Positions 18,672-29,444 of a stretch of 64,000 nucleotides of DNA are shown here, piece by piece. The notes below the pieces were generated by a model that saw nothing but the letters and a program-made list of their open reading frames with translations, was not told the origin of the DNA and made no database searches. The first letter of the stretch is position 1. Each line of letters opens with the position of its first letter. The translations under genes and the position numbers were made by a program. The stretch comes from Methylobacterium sp. J-068 (GTDB lineage: Bacteria > Pseudomonadota > Alphaproteobacteria > Rhizobiales > Beijerinckiaceae): assembly GCF_022829445.1 (NCBI RefSeq), contig NZ_JAKSXY010000083.1:1-64000 (forward strand), read 5' to 3'.

Positions 18672-19361
18672 ATGAGCGCAGTCAAGACGCTTGAGGCCGT
18701 GGCACGCGACCGGGTCGGCAAGGGGGCCGCCCGGGCCGTTCGTCGCCAGGGTCAAGTTCCCGCCGTCGTCTACGGAGGCGGCCAGGCCCCGCAATCCATC
18801 GCCGTGGATCTCATCCGCATCCGCACGCTGATCTACGCCGGTGGCTTCAAGACCACCCTGTTCGAGATCAATGCCGGCGGCAAGAAGACCCGCGCGATCC
18901 CGCGCGACTTCCACCTCGATCCGGTCACGGGCGTTCCGATCCACGTCGACTTCCTGCGCGTCGTCGCCGGCCAGTCGATCACGGTCGAGGTTCCGGTGCA
19001 CTTCCTCCACGAGGACGCAGCCCCCGGCATCAAGCAGAAGGGCGGCACGCTCAACGTCGTGCTCCACACGCTGGCCCTCGACGTCGCCCCCGACGCCATC
19101 CCCGAGGCGATCGAGGTCGACCTCACCGGCCGCGAGATCGGCGATGCGATCCACATCACCGACGTGACCCTGCCCGCCGGCGCCACCTTCACGGGTGAGC
19201 CCGACGCCACCGTCGCCAACATCGTGCCGCCGACCGTGCTCGGCGCCGAGGTCGAGGCCGAGGAGGCCGCGATCGCCGAGGCGCAGTCCGCCGAGGCCGC
19301 CGCCGAGGAGGCCGAGGAGGCCGCAGAGGCGTCCGGCGAGGACGAGAAGAAGGAGGACTGA
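18672..19361 (+). CDS. rplY: 50S ribosomal protein L25/general stress protein Ctc
   Basis: L25 binds 5S rRNA in the large subunit. This is the long (TL5/CTC) form of 229 residues: an N-terminal 5S-rRNA-binding domain (about 1-95, with RDRVGKGAARAVRRQGQVPA) and the C-terminal beta domain (about 96-185, VPVHFLHEDAAPGIKQKGG). A Glu/Ala-rich acidic tail of about 40 residues follows, typical of alphaproteobacteria. The ATG at 18672 gives the standard N-terminus MSAVKTLEAVARD. It is followed by a strong hairpin and then pth and ychF on the same strand, the conserved rplY-pth-ychF order. Confidence 0.96.
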   Translation: MSAVKTLEAVARDRVGKGAARAVRRQGQVPAVVYGGGQAPQSIAVDLIRIRTLIYAGGFKTTLFEINAGGKKTRAIPRDFHLDPVTGVPIHVDFLRVVAGQSITVEVPVHFLHEDAAPGIKQKGGTLNVVLHTLALDVAPDAIPEAIEVDLTGREIGDAIHITDVTLPAGATFTGEPDATVANIVPPTVLGAEVEAEEAAIAEAQSAEAAAEEAEEAAEASGEDEKKED

Positions 19362-19398
19362 GACCTGGGCCCGCGCCCGGTTTCACGCCGTCCGTGAG

Positions 19399-19430
19399 GA
19401 TGCCCCGGCCATCAGGCCGGGGCATCTCCG
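19399..19430 (+). terminator. Strong hairpin after rplY
   Basis: GATGCCCCGGCC pairs perfectly with GGCCGGGGCATC around an ATCA loop (12-bp stem, 19399-19426). The trailing sequence is TCCGTTT, a poor T-run, so readthrough into pth is possible and it may act as a partial terminator or mRNA 3'-end stabiliser. Confidence 0.6.
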
Positions 19431-19487
19431 TTTCGGGGGATGAGCGTCCATCCCCTTCGAGAATTTCCGTCAGGATCGATTCGCGCC

Positions 19488-20096
19488 ATGCGCCTGATCG
19501 TCGGCCTCGGCAATCCCGGCCCCCGCTACGCGAAGAACCGCCACAACATCGGCTTCCTGGCCGTGGACGAGATCGCGCGCCTGCACCGCGCCGGGCCGTG
19601 GCGGCGCAAGTTCCAGGGCGAGATCGCCGAGGTGGCGCTCGGCGCCGAGCGGGCCATCCTCCTGAAGCCCCAGACCTTCATGAACGAATCGGGGCGCGCG
19701 GTGCATGAGGCGCAGCGCTTCTACAAGATCGCGCTCGCCGACGTGATCGTGCTGCACGACGAACTCGACCTCGCGCCCGCCAAGCTCCGGGTGAAGACGG
19801 GGGGCGGCAATGCGGGCCATAACGGCCTGCGCTCGATCACCGCGCAATGCGGCAACGATTACCGCCGGGTCCGCCTCGGCATCGGTCATCCGGGCGACAA
19901 GGCCCTGGTCCACGCCTACGTGCTCAATGATTTCGGCAAGGGCGAGGAGGCCTGGGTCGACGACCTCTGCCGGGCGATGGCCGACCACGCGGCCCTGCTG
20001 GCGGCGGGCGAGGATGCGAGCTTCCAGAACAAGGTCCACCTCGCCATGGCAGGGCGGGGCTGGGACGACGTCAAGCAGGTCAACGCCCGCGATTGA
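19488..20096 (+). CDS. pth: Peptidyl-tRNA hydrolase
   Basis: Pth releases tRNA from peptidyl-tRNAs that drop off ribosomes. The product is 202 residues. Motifs are [20 protein letters not shown], containing the catalytic histidine in [42 protein letters not shown] and the helical lid region. ATG 19488 is the family start ([10 protein letters not shown]); an in-frame ATG at 19440 would add 16 residues with no counterpart. The gene is 67 bases upstream of ychF. Confidence 0.96.
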   Translation: MRLIVGLGNPGPRYAKNRHNIGFLAVDEIARLHRAGPWRRKFQGEIAEVALGAERAILLKPQTFMNESGRAVHEAQRFYKIALADVIVLHDELDLAPAKLRVKTGGGNAGHNGLRSITAQCGNDYRRVRLGIGHPGDKALVHAYVLNDFGKGEEAWVDDLCRAMADHAALLAAGEDASFQNKVHLAMAGRGWDDVKQVNARD

Positions 20097-20163
20097 CCGC
20101 GGCGGCGACATCGGATTTCACGCGGGCAGACTTTGCGCGGACCCGCGAACGGACAGGTGACCC

Positions 20164-21261
20164 ATGGGCTTCAAATGCGGCATCGTCGGCCTGCCGAACG
20201 TCGGCAAGTCGACCCTCTTCAACGCCCTGACGCAGACGGCGGCGGCGCAGGCGGCGAACTACCCGTTCTGCACCATCGAGCCGAATGTCGGCGAGGTGGC
20301 GGTGCCGGACCCGCGCCTCGATGATCTGGCCAGGATCGCCGCCTCGAAGGAGATCATCCCGACGCGGCTCACCTTCGTGGACATCGCCGGCCTCGTGCGC
20401 GGCGCCTCGAAGGGCGAGGGCCTCGGCAATCAGTTCCTCGCCAATATCCGCGAGGTCGATGCCATCGCCCACGTGGTGCGCTGCTTCACCGATGGCGACG
20501 TGACCCATGTGGAGGGCAAGGTCGACCCGGCCGCCGACATCGAGACCATCGAGACCGAGTTGATGCTCGCCGACCTCGACAGCCTGGAGAAGCGCGTCAT
20601 CGCCCTGGAGAAGAAGGCCAAGGGTGCCGACAAGGAGGCCAAGGAGGCCCTCGACCTCGTGAGCCGCGCCCTGCCGCTGCTGCGCGAGGGCAAGCCGGCC
20701 CGCCTCGTCCAGCGTAAGCCCGAGGAGGAGCGCCTGTTCCAGAGCCTCGGCCTGATGACGGCCAAGCCCGTGCTCTACGTCTGCAACGTCGACGAGGGCG
20801 ATGCCGACAAGGGCAACGCCTATTCGGACGCCGTGATGGCGCGGGCCAAGGCGGAGGGCGCCAAGGCCGTGGTGGTCTCGGCCAAGATCGAGAGCGAGAT
20901 CGCCGTGATGCCGCTCGCCGATCAGGGCGATTTCCTGGAGGCGGTCGGCCTCTCCGAGCCCGGCCTGAATCGCGTGATCCGCGCCGGCTACGAGCTCCTC
21001 GGCCTGATCACCTACTTCACGGTCGGCCCGAAGGAGGCTCGCGCCTGGACCATCGAGAAGGGCACCCGGGCGCCCGCCGCCGCCGGCGTGATCCACACGG
21101 ATTTCGAGAAGGGCTTCATCCGCGCCGAGACCATCGCGTTCACCGATTACACCACGCTGAAGGGGGAGAGCGGCGCCAAGGAAGCGGGCAAGTTCCGGCT
21201 CGAAGGCAAGGAGTACGTGGTGCAGGACGGCGACGTGCTGCACTTCCGCTTCGCCAACTGA
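20164..21261 (+). CDS. ychF: Redox-regulated ATPase/GTPase YchF (Obg family)
   Basis: YchF (OLA1) is an Obg-related P-loop NTPase that prefers ATP and associates with the ribosome. The product is 365 residues, as expected. The P-loop is [14 protein letters not shown], the switch region reads [13 protein letters not shown], the G3 motif is [15 protein letters not shown], and the ATP-specific G4 variant lies in [10 protein letters not shown] coiled-coil insertion lies at about 130-200 and a C-terminal TGS domain at about 280-365 ([13 protein letters not shown] end). The order rplY-pth-ychF is conserved. Confidence 0.97.
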   Translation: MGFKCGIVGLPNVGKSTLFNALTQTAAAQAANYPFCTIEPNVGEVAVPDPRLDDLARIAASKEIIPTRLTFVDIAGLVRGASKGEGLGNQFLANIREVDAIAHVVRCFTDGDVTHVEGKVDPAADIETIETELMLADLDSLEKRVIALEKKAKGADKEAKEALDLVSRALPLLREGKPARLVQRKPEEERLFQSLGLMTAKPVLYVCNVDEGDADKGNAYSDAVMARAKAEGAKAVVVSAKIESEIAVMPLADQGDFLEAVGLSEPGLNRVIRAGYELLGLITYFTVGPKEARAWTIEKGTRAPAAAGVIHTDFEKGFIRAETIAFTDYTTLKGESGAKEAGKFRLEGKEYVVQDGDVLHFRFAN

Positions 21262-21353
21262 TCCGACGCATCGGATCGGACCGGCCGGTGCCCCGCGCGG
21301 GCCCGGCCTCGCGCCGCCGCGTCGGCGGCCGCCACCTGCCATCGAGGACGTTC

Positions 21354-22343
21354 ATGACCGGCATCGCGTTCGAGGATTTCGTCCCGGGTTCCGTGATCGA
21401 GGGCGGTCCGCTGACCGTGACCGAGGCCGAGATCGTCGCCTTCGCGGCCGAGTTCGACCCGCAGCCGTTCCACCTCGACGCCGAGGCCGCCAAGGCGACC
21501 TTCGTCGGACACCTGATCGGCTCGGGCTGGCAGACCGCCGGGTTCGGGATGCGCCTGCTCCAGGAGCACGTGTTCCGGGGCGCGACCTCGATGGGCTCTC
21601 CGGGCATTACCGAATTGCGCTGGCTGCGGCCCGTCCTGCCCGGCGACCGCCTGAGCATCTCCGTCCGGGTCGAGACCTGCCGCGTCTCCAACTCCAAGCC
21701 GGACCGCGGCTTCGTCGTGTTCGCCATGACCGTCCTGAACGGCGACGGCAAGGCGGTCATGACTCAGGATTTCAGCGTGATGTTCGCCCGGCGCGGCGCG
21801 GCCCCGCTGCCGCCCCGCGCCGTCGTTCCGGCCGACGACGCGCCTCTGGCCGAGGCGACGGACGTCGAGCGGCTTCCCTTCCTCGAAGCCGCGCCGATCG
21901 GCACCACGCGCGATCTCGGCCGCCATCGCTTCACGCCGGAGGCGATCACGGCCTTCGCGCGGGCCTACGATCCGCAGGCCTTCCACCTCGACCCGGACGC
22001 GGCCCGGCACACCCATTTCGGCGGCCTCTGCGCCTCCGGCTGGCACACCGCCGCCGCCTGGATGAAGCGGCTCCACATCACGCGCGAACGCGACATCGTG
22101 CACACGGCCCGGTCCGGCCCGGTGCCGCAGCTCGGGCCCTCGCCGGGGTTTCGCGACATGCGCTGGCGCGCCCCGGTCTATGCCGGCGACACCATCCGCT
22201 ACACCTGCACCCTGGTCGACAAGCGCGCCACCGCCTCGCGCCCCGGCTGGGGCCTCGCCACCCACGAGAACACCGGCGTGAACCAGCGCGGCGAGACCGT
22301 ATTCGCCTTCACCGGCACGGTGTTCTGGCAGTGGTCCCCTTGA
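21354..22343 (+). CDS. Tandem MaoC-like dehydratase-domain protein
   Basis: A 329-residue double hot-dog protein: two MaoC-type domains at about 1-150 and 175-329. Each half keeps the hydratase-2 catalytic pair in matching motifs, FDPQPFHLDAEAA and YDPQAFHLDPDAA (Asp and His five apart), followed by GSGWQTA and ASGWHTA. Members hydrate enoyl-CoA thioesters; with both sites retained this could be an (R)-specific enoyl-CoA hydratase. It does not resemble the mesaconyl-CoA hydratase of the ethylmalonyl-CoA pathway, so I do not assign that role. ATG 21354 starts at MTGIAFEDF. Its stop codon marks the left edge of the AT-rich island that follows. Confidence 0.85.
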   Translation: MTGIAFEDFVPGSVIEGGPLTVTEAEIVAFAAEFDPQPFHLDAEAAKATFVGHLIGSGWQTAGFGMRLLQEHVFRGATSMGSPGITELRWLRPVLPGDRLSISVRVETCRVSNSKPDRGFVVFAMTVLNGDGKAVMTQDFSVMFARRGAAPLPPRAVVPADDAPLAEATDVERLPFLEAAPIGTTRDLGRHRFTPEAITAFARAYDPQAFHLDPDAARHTHFGGLCASGWHTAAAWMKRLHITRERDIVHTARSGPVPQLGPSPGFRDMRWRAPVYAGDTIRYTCTLVDKRATASRPGWGLATHENTGVNQRGETVFAFTGTVFWQWSP

Positions 22344-23418
22344 TAAAAGTTCGACTCTCGATAAAGTTGTTTTATGGCATATGCAAAATCAAAAATTGAA
22401 GAGCTCAACGAAGTTTTAGCTGACTTGCATTCAGGCAAGACTGCTACTCCAGTTACTATAAGAACTTTCCTATGGTGGTTCAGAGTACAACGAAGAACTC
22501 CATCGCATGTGCAGCACATAAACGACGAGCTTCAGCGATTAAATATACGAACAATTCCCGACTACCGTGATATATGGGTTGATACTCCCATAACATTCGA
22601 AATAACAAATTTAGTAAATTCGGATGATATAGAAAAACATGTTGTTGCAAATAATGAGGAAATTTTACTTGAAGGATTAACTAACAAATCTGCAGAAGAC
22701 CCATCCTTCAGAATCGGAAAGATTCCTTCTGCAAATATACCTCCGACTTTCGTTAGTCCAAACTCAAGTTTGGCTGAAGCTATTACAATTATGCTTGCAA
22801 GAAATTTCTCGCAGTTGCCTGTAATGACTAGCGAGAGAGAGGTAAAAGGTATAATAAGCTGGTCATCTATCGGCGCAAGAAGCATTGGCACCAATTCCGA
22901 CTCTACAGTCCGGTCTTTCATGGACGACCACCAAGAAATATCAGTGTCTGCATCATTGTTTTCGGGGATCAAAATTATCCTTGAGCATAATTATGTTCTT
23001 ATCCGAGCAGCAGACAGGAAAATATGTGGCATAGTGACGTCAAATGATATGGCCTTTCAATTCGAGGAAATCAGTACGCCATTTTTGCTTATATCAGAAA
23101 TTGAAAATAGCCTAAGAAATATTATAGGTAGTAAAATCACGATTGATGATATTCGAAATACATGCGACGAGAATCATCTACCTTCTGAATTATCAGATGT
23201 TTCCGATTTAACATTTGGTAATTATGTGAAAATACTTGAACATACAGATAACTGGGCGAAAATTGGCTTAAATTTGGATCGAAAAACGTTTTGCTCTGAA
23301 TTAATGGAAATTAACGCAATCAGAAATGATGTTATGCATTTTGATCCTGATCCTCTTAAATTAGAAGACTTAAACAAACTTCGGAATATATCGAAGCTTC
23401 TAATTAGATTGAAGGAAA

Positions 23419-23447
<29 letters not shown>
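22340..23447. other. AT-rich one-gene genomic island
   Basis: Composition changes abruptly right after the MaoC stop codon and returns to GC-rich near 23447, inside the 3' end of mtnA. As an example, the 60 bases from 22621 contain only 17 G or C. The island holds one gene and no visible transposase or integrase. The 8-mer TTGATAAA occurs at both edges (22340-22347 and 23436-23443), which could be a duplicated target or chance in AT-rich DNA. Recent horizontal acquisition is the simplest reading. Confidence 0.75.
22374..23432 (+). CDS. CBS-pair protein with C-terminal HEPN-like (Swt1-type) domain
   Basis: A 352-residue soluble protein encoded by strongly AT-rich DNA. Residues about 1-80 form a basic N-terminal region with a [20 protein letters not shown] helix-strand pattern that I recognise only loosely as a nucleic-acid-binding-like leader. 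Two CBS motifs lie at about 118-170 ([38 protein letters not shown]) and 178-230 ([19 protein letters not shown]). They form a Bateman module that usually binds adenine nucleotides. Residues about 235-350 are helical, beginning [11 protein letters not shown] and containing RNDVMH at 317-322, which fits the HEPN Rx4H motif. HEPN domains are often RNases in toxin and defence systems. No clear Shine-Dalgarno precedes the ATG. The 3' end overlaps mtnA by 14 bases. A nucleotide-gated RNase is inference. Confidence 0.72.
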
Positions 23448-24531
<1,084 letters not shown>

Positions 24532-24592
24532 GCCGCGCGTCCGGATGCTCGTGGGCCTTCAGGGCCGGTGCCTCGTCGGACCCGCGTTTACG

Positions 24593-24790
24593 TCAGAACG
24601 CCTCGGAGTGGCTAGCGCGATCGGATCCGTCCACGTCCTCAACGAGATCGCGGATCATGCCGGGCAGCTTGGCGCACAAAGCTCTCAGCGTCGCCGCTTC
24701 GGTGACAAGGCCCGGAACGTCGGTCTCCTGCACGAACCAGACGCCCGCCTCCGGGTCCCAGGCGCAGCGGATGACGGCGCTTTGAACCAT
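24593..24790 (-). CDS. DUF1902 (HicB-like) small protein
   Basis: A 65-residue protein with the DUF1902 pattern: CAWDPEAGVWFVQETDVPGL, then a helix LRALCAKLPGMIRDLVED. The fold is HicB-antitoxin-like. HicB proteins normally pair with a HicA toxin, but the gaps on both sides (61 bases to mtnA, 91 bases to serC) are too short for a hicA gene, so this is an orphan. It may be a free-standing DNA-binding or antitoxin remnant. It is transcribed in the same direction as mtnA and may share its transcript. Confidence 0.7.
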   Translation of the reverse strand: MVQSAVIRCAWDPEAGVWFVQETDVPGLVTEAATLRALCAKLPGMIRDLVEDVDGSDRASHSEAF

Positions 24791-24881
24791 TCGGATACCT
24801 GCTCTCTGTACCGAACTCGATCAAACACGGCGGGCGCCACCTCTCGCGGATGGCCCCCCCCTCAGAATCAGACCGCCGGCA

Positions 24882-26060
24882 TCACGCGGCCCGGGTGAGC
24901 TTCGCCTTCTCGGCCGCGAAGGCCCAGTCGAGCCATGGCGTCAGCGCTTCAAGGTCGGAGCGCTCCACCGTGCCGCCGCACCAGATGCGCAGGCCCGCCG
25001 GGGCGTCGCGATAGGCGCCGATATCGTAGGCGACGCCTTCACGGTCGAGGGTGTCGGCGATGCCCTTGGCCACGGCGGCGACGACGGAATCGCCCAACGC
25101 CAGCACGTCCGGATCGGTGATGACGAGGCAGATTCCGGTGTTGCTGTAGGTGCCGTCATCGGCCGCGAGGTGGCCGATCCAGGGCGTGCGTGCGACCCAG
25201 TCGTGGATCACCCGCGCGTTCGCATCGGCCCGGGCGTGCAGGGCGCTCAGGCCGCCGAGGCTCTCGGCCCATTTCAGCGTGTCGAGGTAATCCTCCACCG
25301 CGAGCATCGAGGGCGTGTTGATGGTGTCGCCCTTGAAGATGCCCTCGATGAGCTTGCCGTCCTTGGCGAGACGGAAGACCTTCGGCACCGGCCAGGCCGG
25401 GACGTTGCTCTCGATCCGGGCCACGGCGCGGGGCGAGAGCACGATCATGCCGTGCGCGGCCTCGCCGCCCATCACCTTCTGCCAGGAGAAGGTCACGACA
25501 TCGAGCTTGGCCCAGTCGAGCGGCATCGCGAAGGCGGCCGAAGTGGCGTCGCAGATGGTGATGCCCTCGCGGTCGTCCGCGATCCAGTCGCCGTTCGGCA
25601 CGCGCACGCCGGCGGCGGTGCCGTTCCAGGTGAAGATGACGTCGTTGTGCTGCGTATCGACGGCCGACAGGTCCGGCAGGACGCCGTAGGCGCCCACATG
25701 CACGCGCGGCGCGATCTTGAGTTCCTTCAGGGCGTCGGTGACCCATTCCAGGCCGAACGCCTCCCAGGCCACGACCTCGACGGTCTTCGGACCGAGCATC
25801 GACCACATCGCCATCTCGACGGCGCCGGTGTCGGAGGCCGGCACGATGCCGATCCGGTAATCGGCCGGCACCTGCAGCACGCTGCGGGTGAGGTCGATGG
25901 CCTGTCCGAGCTTGGTCTTGCCGATGGCCGAGCGGTGCGAGCGGCCGAGCGCCGCCCCCTCCAGGGCCTGAAGGCTCCAGCCGGGGCGCTTGGCACAGGG
26001 GCCGGACGAGAAATACGGCCTGCGGGGCCGCGTGTCGGGTCGGTTGGTCACGGTCGTCAT
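24882..26060 (-). CDS. serC: Phosphoserine transaminase SerC
   Basis: SerC converts 3-phosphohydroxypyruvate and glutamate to phosphoserine, a PLP-dependent class V aminotransferase step in serine (and pyridoxine) synthesis. In a serine-cycle methylotroph serine supply is central. The product is 392 residues and belongs to the longer alphaproteobacterial/archaeal type ([20 protein letters not shown] at the N-terminus). The PLP lysine is in [38 protein letters not shown] follows. ATG 26060 is preferred; the open frame upstream is low-complexity. It lies 122 bases downstream of trmD on the same strand. Confidence 0.94.
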   Translation of the reverse strand: MTTVTNRPDTRPRRPYFSSGPCAKRPGWSLQALEGAALGRSHRSAIGKTKLGQAIDLTRSVLQVPADYRIGIVPASDTGAVEMAMWSMLGPKTVEVVAWEAFGLEWVTDALKELKIAPRVHVGAYGVLPDLSAVDTQHNDVIFTWNGTAAGVRVPNGDWIADDREGITICDATSAAFAMPLDWAKLDVVTFSWQKVMGGEAAHGMIVLSPRAVARIESNVPAWPVPKVFRLAKDGKLIEGIFKGDTINTPSMLAVEDYLDTLKWAESLGGLSALHARADANARVIHDWVARTPWIGHLAADDGTYSNTGICLVITDPDVLALGDSVVAAVAKGIADTLDREGVAYDIGAYRDAPAGLRIWCGGTVERSDLEALTPWLDWAFAAEKAKLTRAA

Positions 26061-26182
26061 CCTTGAGACGAAAGGTCCTCGTGGGGGAGGAGGAACTCGA
26101 CGACGCCAATGAACCCGCCGAAGCGAAGACGCAAGCGCCCGGCCGCCGCACAGGCCTCGATCCGCACCTCCGGCCGTACGAA

Positions 26183-26893
26183 TCAATCCTCGCCGGGGCG
26201 CAACAGGTCCGGCCGGCGCGCGCGCGTCAGGCGCAGGGCCTCCGCCCGGCGCCACCGGGCGATGGCGCCGTGGTTGCCGCCGGTGAGCACGTCGGGAATC
26301 GCCCGGCCTTCCCAGTCGCGCGGGCGGGTGTAGTGCGGATATTCGAGATGCCCCGTCTCGAAGCTTTCCTCCTCGCCCGAGGCGACCTTGCCCATCACGC
26401 CCGGCAGGAGGCGGATGCAGGCGTCAAGGAGGACCAGGGCGGCGATCTCGCCGCCGGACAGGATGTAATCGCCGATCGAGACTTCCTCCAGGCCGCGGCC
26501 CGCGATGACCCGCTCGTCGACGCCCTCGAAACGTCCGCAGACCAGCACGACGCCGGGCCCCTCGCTGAGGGCGCGCACGCGATTCTGGGCGAGGGGTTTC
26601 CCGCGCGGACTCATCAGCAGGCGGGGACGGGAATCGTCCGGCGGCGCGGCCGCGTCGATGGCGGCCCCGAGGACGTCGCAGCGCAGCACCATGCCGGCGC
26701 CCCCGCCGGCCGGCGTGTCGTCCACCGCCCGATGACGGCCGAGGCCGTGCTCGCGGATGTCGCGCGCCTCCAGCGCCCAGGTGCCGCGCATGAGGGCGTC
26801 GCCGGAGAGGGAGATCCCGAGCGGACCCGGAAACATCTCCGGATAGAGCGTGAGGACGGTGGCGTTCCAGGTCGGGGCGGTGGAAACGTTCAT
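26183..26893 (-). CDS. trmD: tRNA (guanine-N1-)-methyltransferase TrmD
   Basis: TrmD makes m1G37 in tRNAs and prevents +1 frameshifting. It is a SPOUT (trefoil-knot) SAM enzyme. The product is 236 residues. Motifs are [16 protein letters not shown] at the N-terminus, [42 protein letters not shown] and the knot sequence [19 protein letters not shown] 26893 is chosen; an in-frame ATG at 26908 would add five residues and cannot be excluded. In most bacteria trmD lies between rimM and rplS; here rimM is 2.5 kb away and rplS 16.5 kb away, so the ribosomal operon has been split. Confidence 0.95.
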   Translation of the reverse strand: MNVSTAPTWNATVLTLYPEMFPGPLGISLSGDALMRGTWALEARDIREHGLGRHRAVDDTPAGGGAGMVLRCDVLGAAIDAAAPPDDSRPRLLMSPRGKPLAQNRVRALSEGPGVVLVCGRFEGVDERVIAGRGLEEVSIGDYILSGGEIAALVLLDACIRLLPGVMGKVASGEEESFETGHLEYPHYTRPRDWEGRAIPDVLTGGNHGAIARWRRAEALRLTRARRPDLLRPGED

Positions 26894-27013
26894 GCGGTCT
26901 GCGGTCATGGGGCTTGATGGCGCGGCGACCCGCGCGCGGTCAACGTGGCGCCCGAACGCCGGACCTCGAATGCCGGACATGGCACCGAAGAACGGCCGAG
27001 CGGTTGTTCCGGC

Positions 27014-27760
27014 ATGATCCGTCCCTGGCTCCCGCTCCTCGTCACCCTGACGCTCACGCCCGCGAAGGCCGCCGAGCCGCTGGCGCCGCCCGGCGCGCCC
27101 GCGAAGGCCTTTCCGAAACCGGACCGCCCGGTCGCCGAGATCGTCGCGCCGCTCTGGGCTTCGGAGAAGCAGCGCGATTCGGTCGACGAGGTCGGGCAGG
27201 TGGCGCGCCTGATGGGAATCGTGCCCGGCCAGAGCGTTGCCGATATCGGCGCGGGCAGCGGCTACTACACGATCCGCCTCGCGGAGCGGGTGGGGCCGGG
27301 GGGCCGGATCTACGCGGAGGACGTGACGCCGCGATACCTCGCGGACCTGGAGGCGCGCATGGCGAAGGCGAATCTCGCCAACGTCACCGTGGTCAGGGGC
27401 GAGCCGCACGACCCGCGCCTGCCGCCGGCCTCCCTCGATGCCGCTTTGCTGGTCCACATGTATCACGAGATCGCCCAGCCCTTCGGCCTGCTCCACAACC
27501 TCGCCGCCGCGATGAAGCCCGGCGGATCGGTCGGCATCGTCGATGCCGACGACGTGCCCGCGCGCCACGGTACGCCGCCGGCGCTGCTGGCCTGCGAACT
27601 CGCCGCGGCCGGGTATCGTCAGACCGGGTTCACCACCCTGAGCGGGGGCGTCGGCTATCTCGCGGTTTTCACGGCGCCGTCGCCCGAATCGCGCCCCGAG
27701 CCCGGAGCCATCCGGCCGTGCCGGGACGAGGCGACCCGGCGGAGCCCGGTCTCGCGCTGA
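27014..27760 (+). CDS. Predicted secreted class I SAM-dependent methyltransferase-fold protein
   Basis: A 248-residue protein with an N-terminal signal-like segment ([20 protein letters not shown]) followed by a class I methyltransferase fold. Motif I is [20 protein letters not shown], an acidic motif II is [10 protein letters not shown], and a post-core [10 protein letters not shown] replaces the usual catalytic loop. Proteins of this kind (COG4798-like) combine export signals with a SAM-binding fold, which is puzzling because SAM is cytoplasmic. ATG 27014 is chosen because it starts directly at the signal; an upstream in-frame start at 26945 would add 23 polar residues. It is divergent from trmD. 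Substrate unknown. Confidence 0.75.
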   Translation: MIRPWLPLLVTLTLTPAKAAEPLAPPGAPAKAFPKPDRPVAEIVAPLWASEKQRDSVDEVGQVARLMGIVPGQSVADIGAGSGYYTIRLAERVGPGGRIYAEDVTPRYLADLEARMAKANLANVTVVRGEPHDPRLPPASLDAALLVHMYHEIAQPFGLLHNLAAAMKPGGSVGIVDADDVPARHGTPPALLACELAAAGYRQTGFTTLSGGVGYLAVFTAPSPESRPEPGAIRPCRDEATRRSPVSR

Positions 27761-27772
27761 TCGGCGTGACGA

Positions 27773-27825
27773 ATCTCACACGTCGTCTCGATCGTGCAAG
27801 TATGGTTTAGGATCTAGTGTGAGAT
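27773..27825 (+). promoter_or_regulatory. Inverted repeat ahead of the diguanylate cyclase
   Basis: ATCTCACAC (27773-27781) and GTGTGAGAT (27817-27825) are perfect 9-bp inverted arms 35 bases apart; the right arm overlaps the ATG at 27824. They could be paired operator half-sites or an mRNA stem hiding the start. A related TGTGTGAGA occurs upstream of the second chemoreceptor (reverse strand, near 36950). Confidence 0.4.
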
Positions 27826-29404
27826 GATGTCTGGGAGATCTTGCAACGGGCCCGGACCACCGATGCGTTTGCCGTTCCGCACCACGCGCTGGTTACGATC
27901 TTCGCGCACCTGGAGCATCCTCGGCACCCTGGCGCCGATCGGGATGCTGATCGTCTCCGGTCTGATGCTGCTGGATCTGCGCCAGGATGCCTGGGACAAG
28001 GCGCAAGAGACGTCGCGCAACCTGCTGCAGGTGATCGAGCGCGATATCGCCCGCAACATCGAGATCGTCGATCTCTCGCTGCGTGCCGTGGTGGACAATC
28101 TCTCCGCGCCGGGGGTGTCGGGCATCAGTCCGGAGCTGCGCCAGCTCGTCCTGTTCGATCGGTCGGTCACCGCCACCGATATCGGCGTGATGCTCGTGCT
28201 CGACGAGAACGGCGACAGCATCATCGACGCGAATGCCGTCCCGGCGCGCCACGTCAACAATGCCGATCGCGATTACTTCCGCACGCATCGCGCGCAGCCG
28301 GGTCTCGGGCTCGTCATCAGCCGTCCCGTCCTCTCGCGGCTGCTGGGCGTTCCGATCGTCGTCCTGAGCCGGCGCATCGACAAGGCCGACGGACGCTTCG
28401 GCGGTGTCGTCCTGATCTCGTTGAAACTGTCCTATTTCAGCCAGTTGTTCGCGAATATCGGGCTGGGCTCGGAGGGTGCGATCAACCTCTACCTGCGCGA
28501 TGGCACGCGCATCATGCGGCATCCCTATGTCGAGGCCGATATCGGCGCCAACGTCGCGGGTGCTCCGACCTTCCAGCGCTTCGTCAGCGATCGCGGCGGA
28601 CATTTCGTCGGCACCTCCGTGCGGGACGGCATCGAGCGGCTCTACACCTACACGCAGGTCGGCAACCTGCCGCTGATCCTCAACGTGGCCCTGGCCACCG
28701 AGGACATCGAGGCGGAATGGCGCGCGAAGGCCCTGGTCATCGGCCTGATCGTGCTGACTTTGTGCGGGCTGACGATCGGGTTGTCGCTGCTGTTCGGACG
28801 CGAACTGCGGCACAGGGCGACCATGCAGGCCGAACTCGCCCGCCTGTCGGTCACCGATGCACTGACGGGCCTCCCGAACCGGCGCCGGTTCGAGGACGAG
28901 TTCGCCGGCTGGGCGGCGCGTGCGGCGGGGACGGCGACGCCGAGAGCCCTTCTCGTCGTCGATGCCGACCACTTCAAGAGCGTGAACGATCGCTACGGCC
29001 ATGCCGTCGGCGACGCGGTGCTGAGGGGGTTGGCGGAGTGCCTGTCCGCGAGCGTGCATCGGCCGGGCGATCTGGTCTGCCGTGTGGGGGGCGAGGAATT
29101 CGTGATGCTCCTCGCCGATACGGACGAGACGGGCGCGCAACGCATCGCCGAGAAGGTCCATGCCGAGGTGGCCAAGCTCGGCGTCGCGTCTGCCGGCATC
29201 GCCCCGGGTTCGATCACCGTCAGCGTGGGGCTCGCCAGTTGCCCGGGCCAGGCGGGCACGGTGCTCCCCGATCTCTACAGGCTCGCGGATGCCGCCCTGT
29301 ACGAGGCGAAGGCCGCCGGGCGGAACCGGACACGCTCCGCTCGGCTGCGCGAGATCACGCCGGCCGGCCCGCCCTTCGTGACGAGCGCCCTCGGGACGGC
29401 CTGA
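27824..29404 (+). CDS. Diguanylate cyclase with periplasmic dCache-type sensor
   Basis: A 526-residue inner-membrane protein predicted to make cyclic di-GMP. A first membrane helix lies at about 28-50. A periplasmic Cache-type sensor spans about 55-290 (RDYFRTHRAQPGLGLVISRP, GAINLYLRDGTRIMRHP). A second membrane helix lies at about 300-325 and the GGDEF domain at about 345-510. The active site is GGEEF, and an RxxD inhibitory I-site (RPGD) lies five residues before it, so product inhibition is expected. The catalytic LTGLPNRRRFEDEF and DADHFKSVNDRYGH segments are intact. No EAL domain follows. A start at 27863 is also possible. Signal unknown. Confidence 0.9.
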   Translation: MMSGRSCNGPGPPMRLPFRTTRWLRSSRTWSILGTLAPIGMLIVSGLMLLDLRQDAWDKAQETSRNLLQVIERDIARNIEIVDLSLRAVVDNLSAPGVSGISPELRQLVLFDRSVTATDIGVMLVLDENGDSIIDANAVPARHVNNADRDYFRTHRAQPGLGLVISRPVLSRLLGVPIVVLSRRIDKADGRFGGVVLISLKLSYFSQLFANIGLGSEGAINLYLRDGTRIMRHPYVEADIGANVAGAPTFQRFVSDRGGHFVGTSVRDGIERLYTYTQVGNLPLILNVALATEDIEAEWRAKALVIGLIVLTLCGLTIGLSLLFGRELRHRATMQAELARLSVTDALTGLPNRRRFEDEFAGWAARAAGTATPRALLVVDADHFKSVNDRYGHAVGDAVLRGLAECLSASVHRPGDLVCRVGGEEFVMLLADTDETGAQRIAEKVHAEVAKLGVASAGIAPGSITVSVGLASCPGQAGTVLPDLYRLADAALYEAKAAGRNRTRSARLREITPAGPPFVTSALGTA

Positions 29405-29444
29405 TGCGCGCCGTCTTCCGGGAAGGCCGATCGCGCCCGGACCC

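Noticed and set aside
21354..22343. MaoC protein as mesaconyl-CoA hydratase of the ethylmalonyl-CoA pathway
   Set aside because: The N-terminal sequence and domain motifs do not match that enzyme as I know it, and no pathway gene is adjacent.
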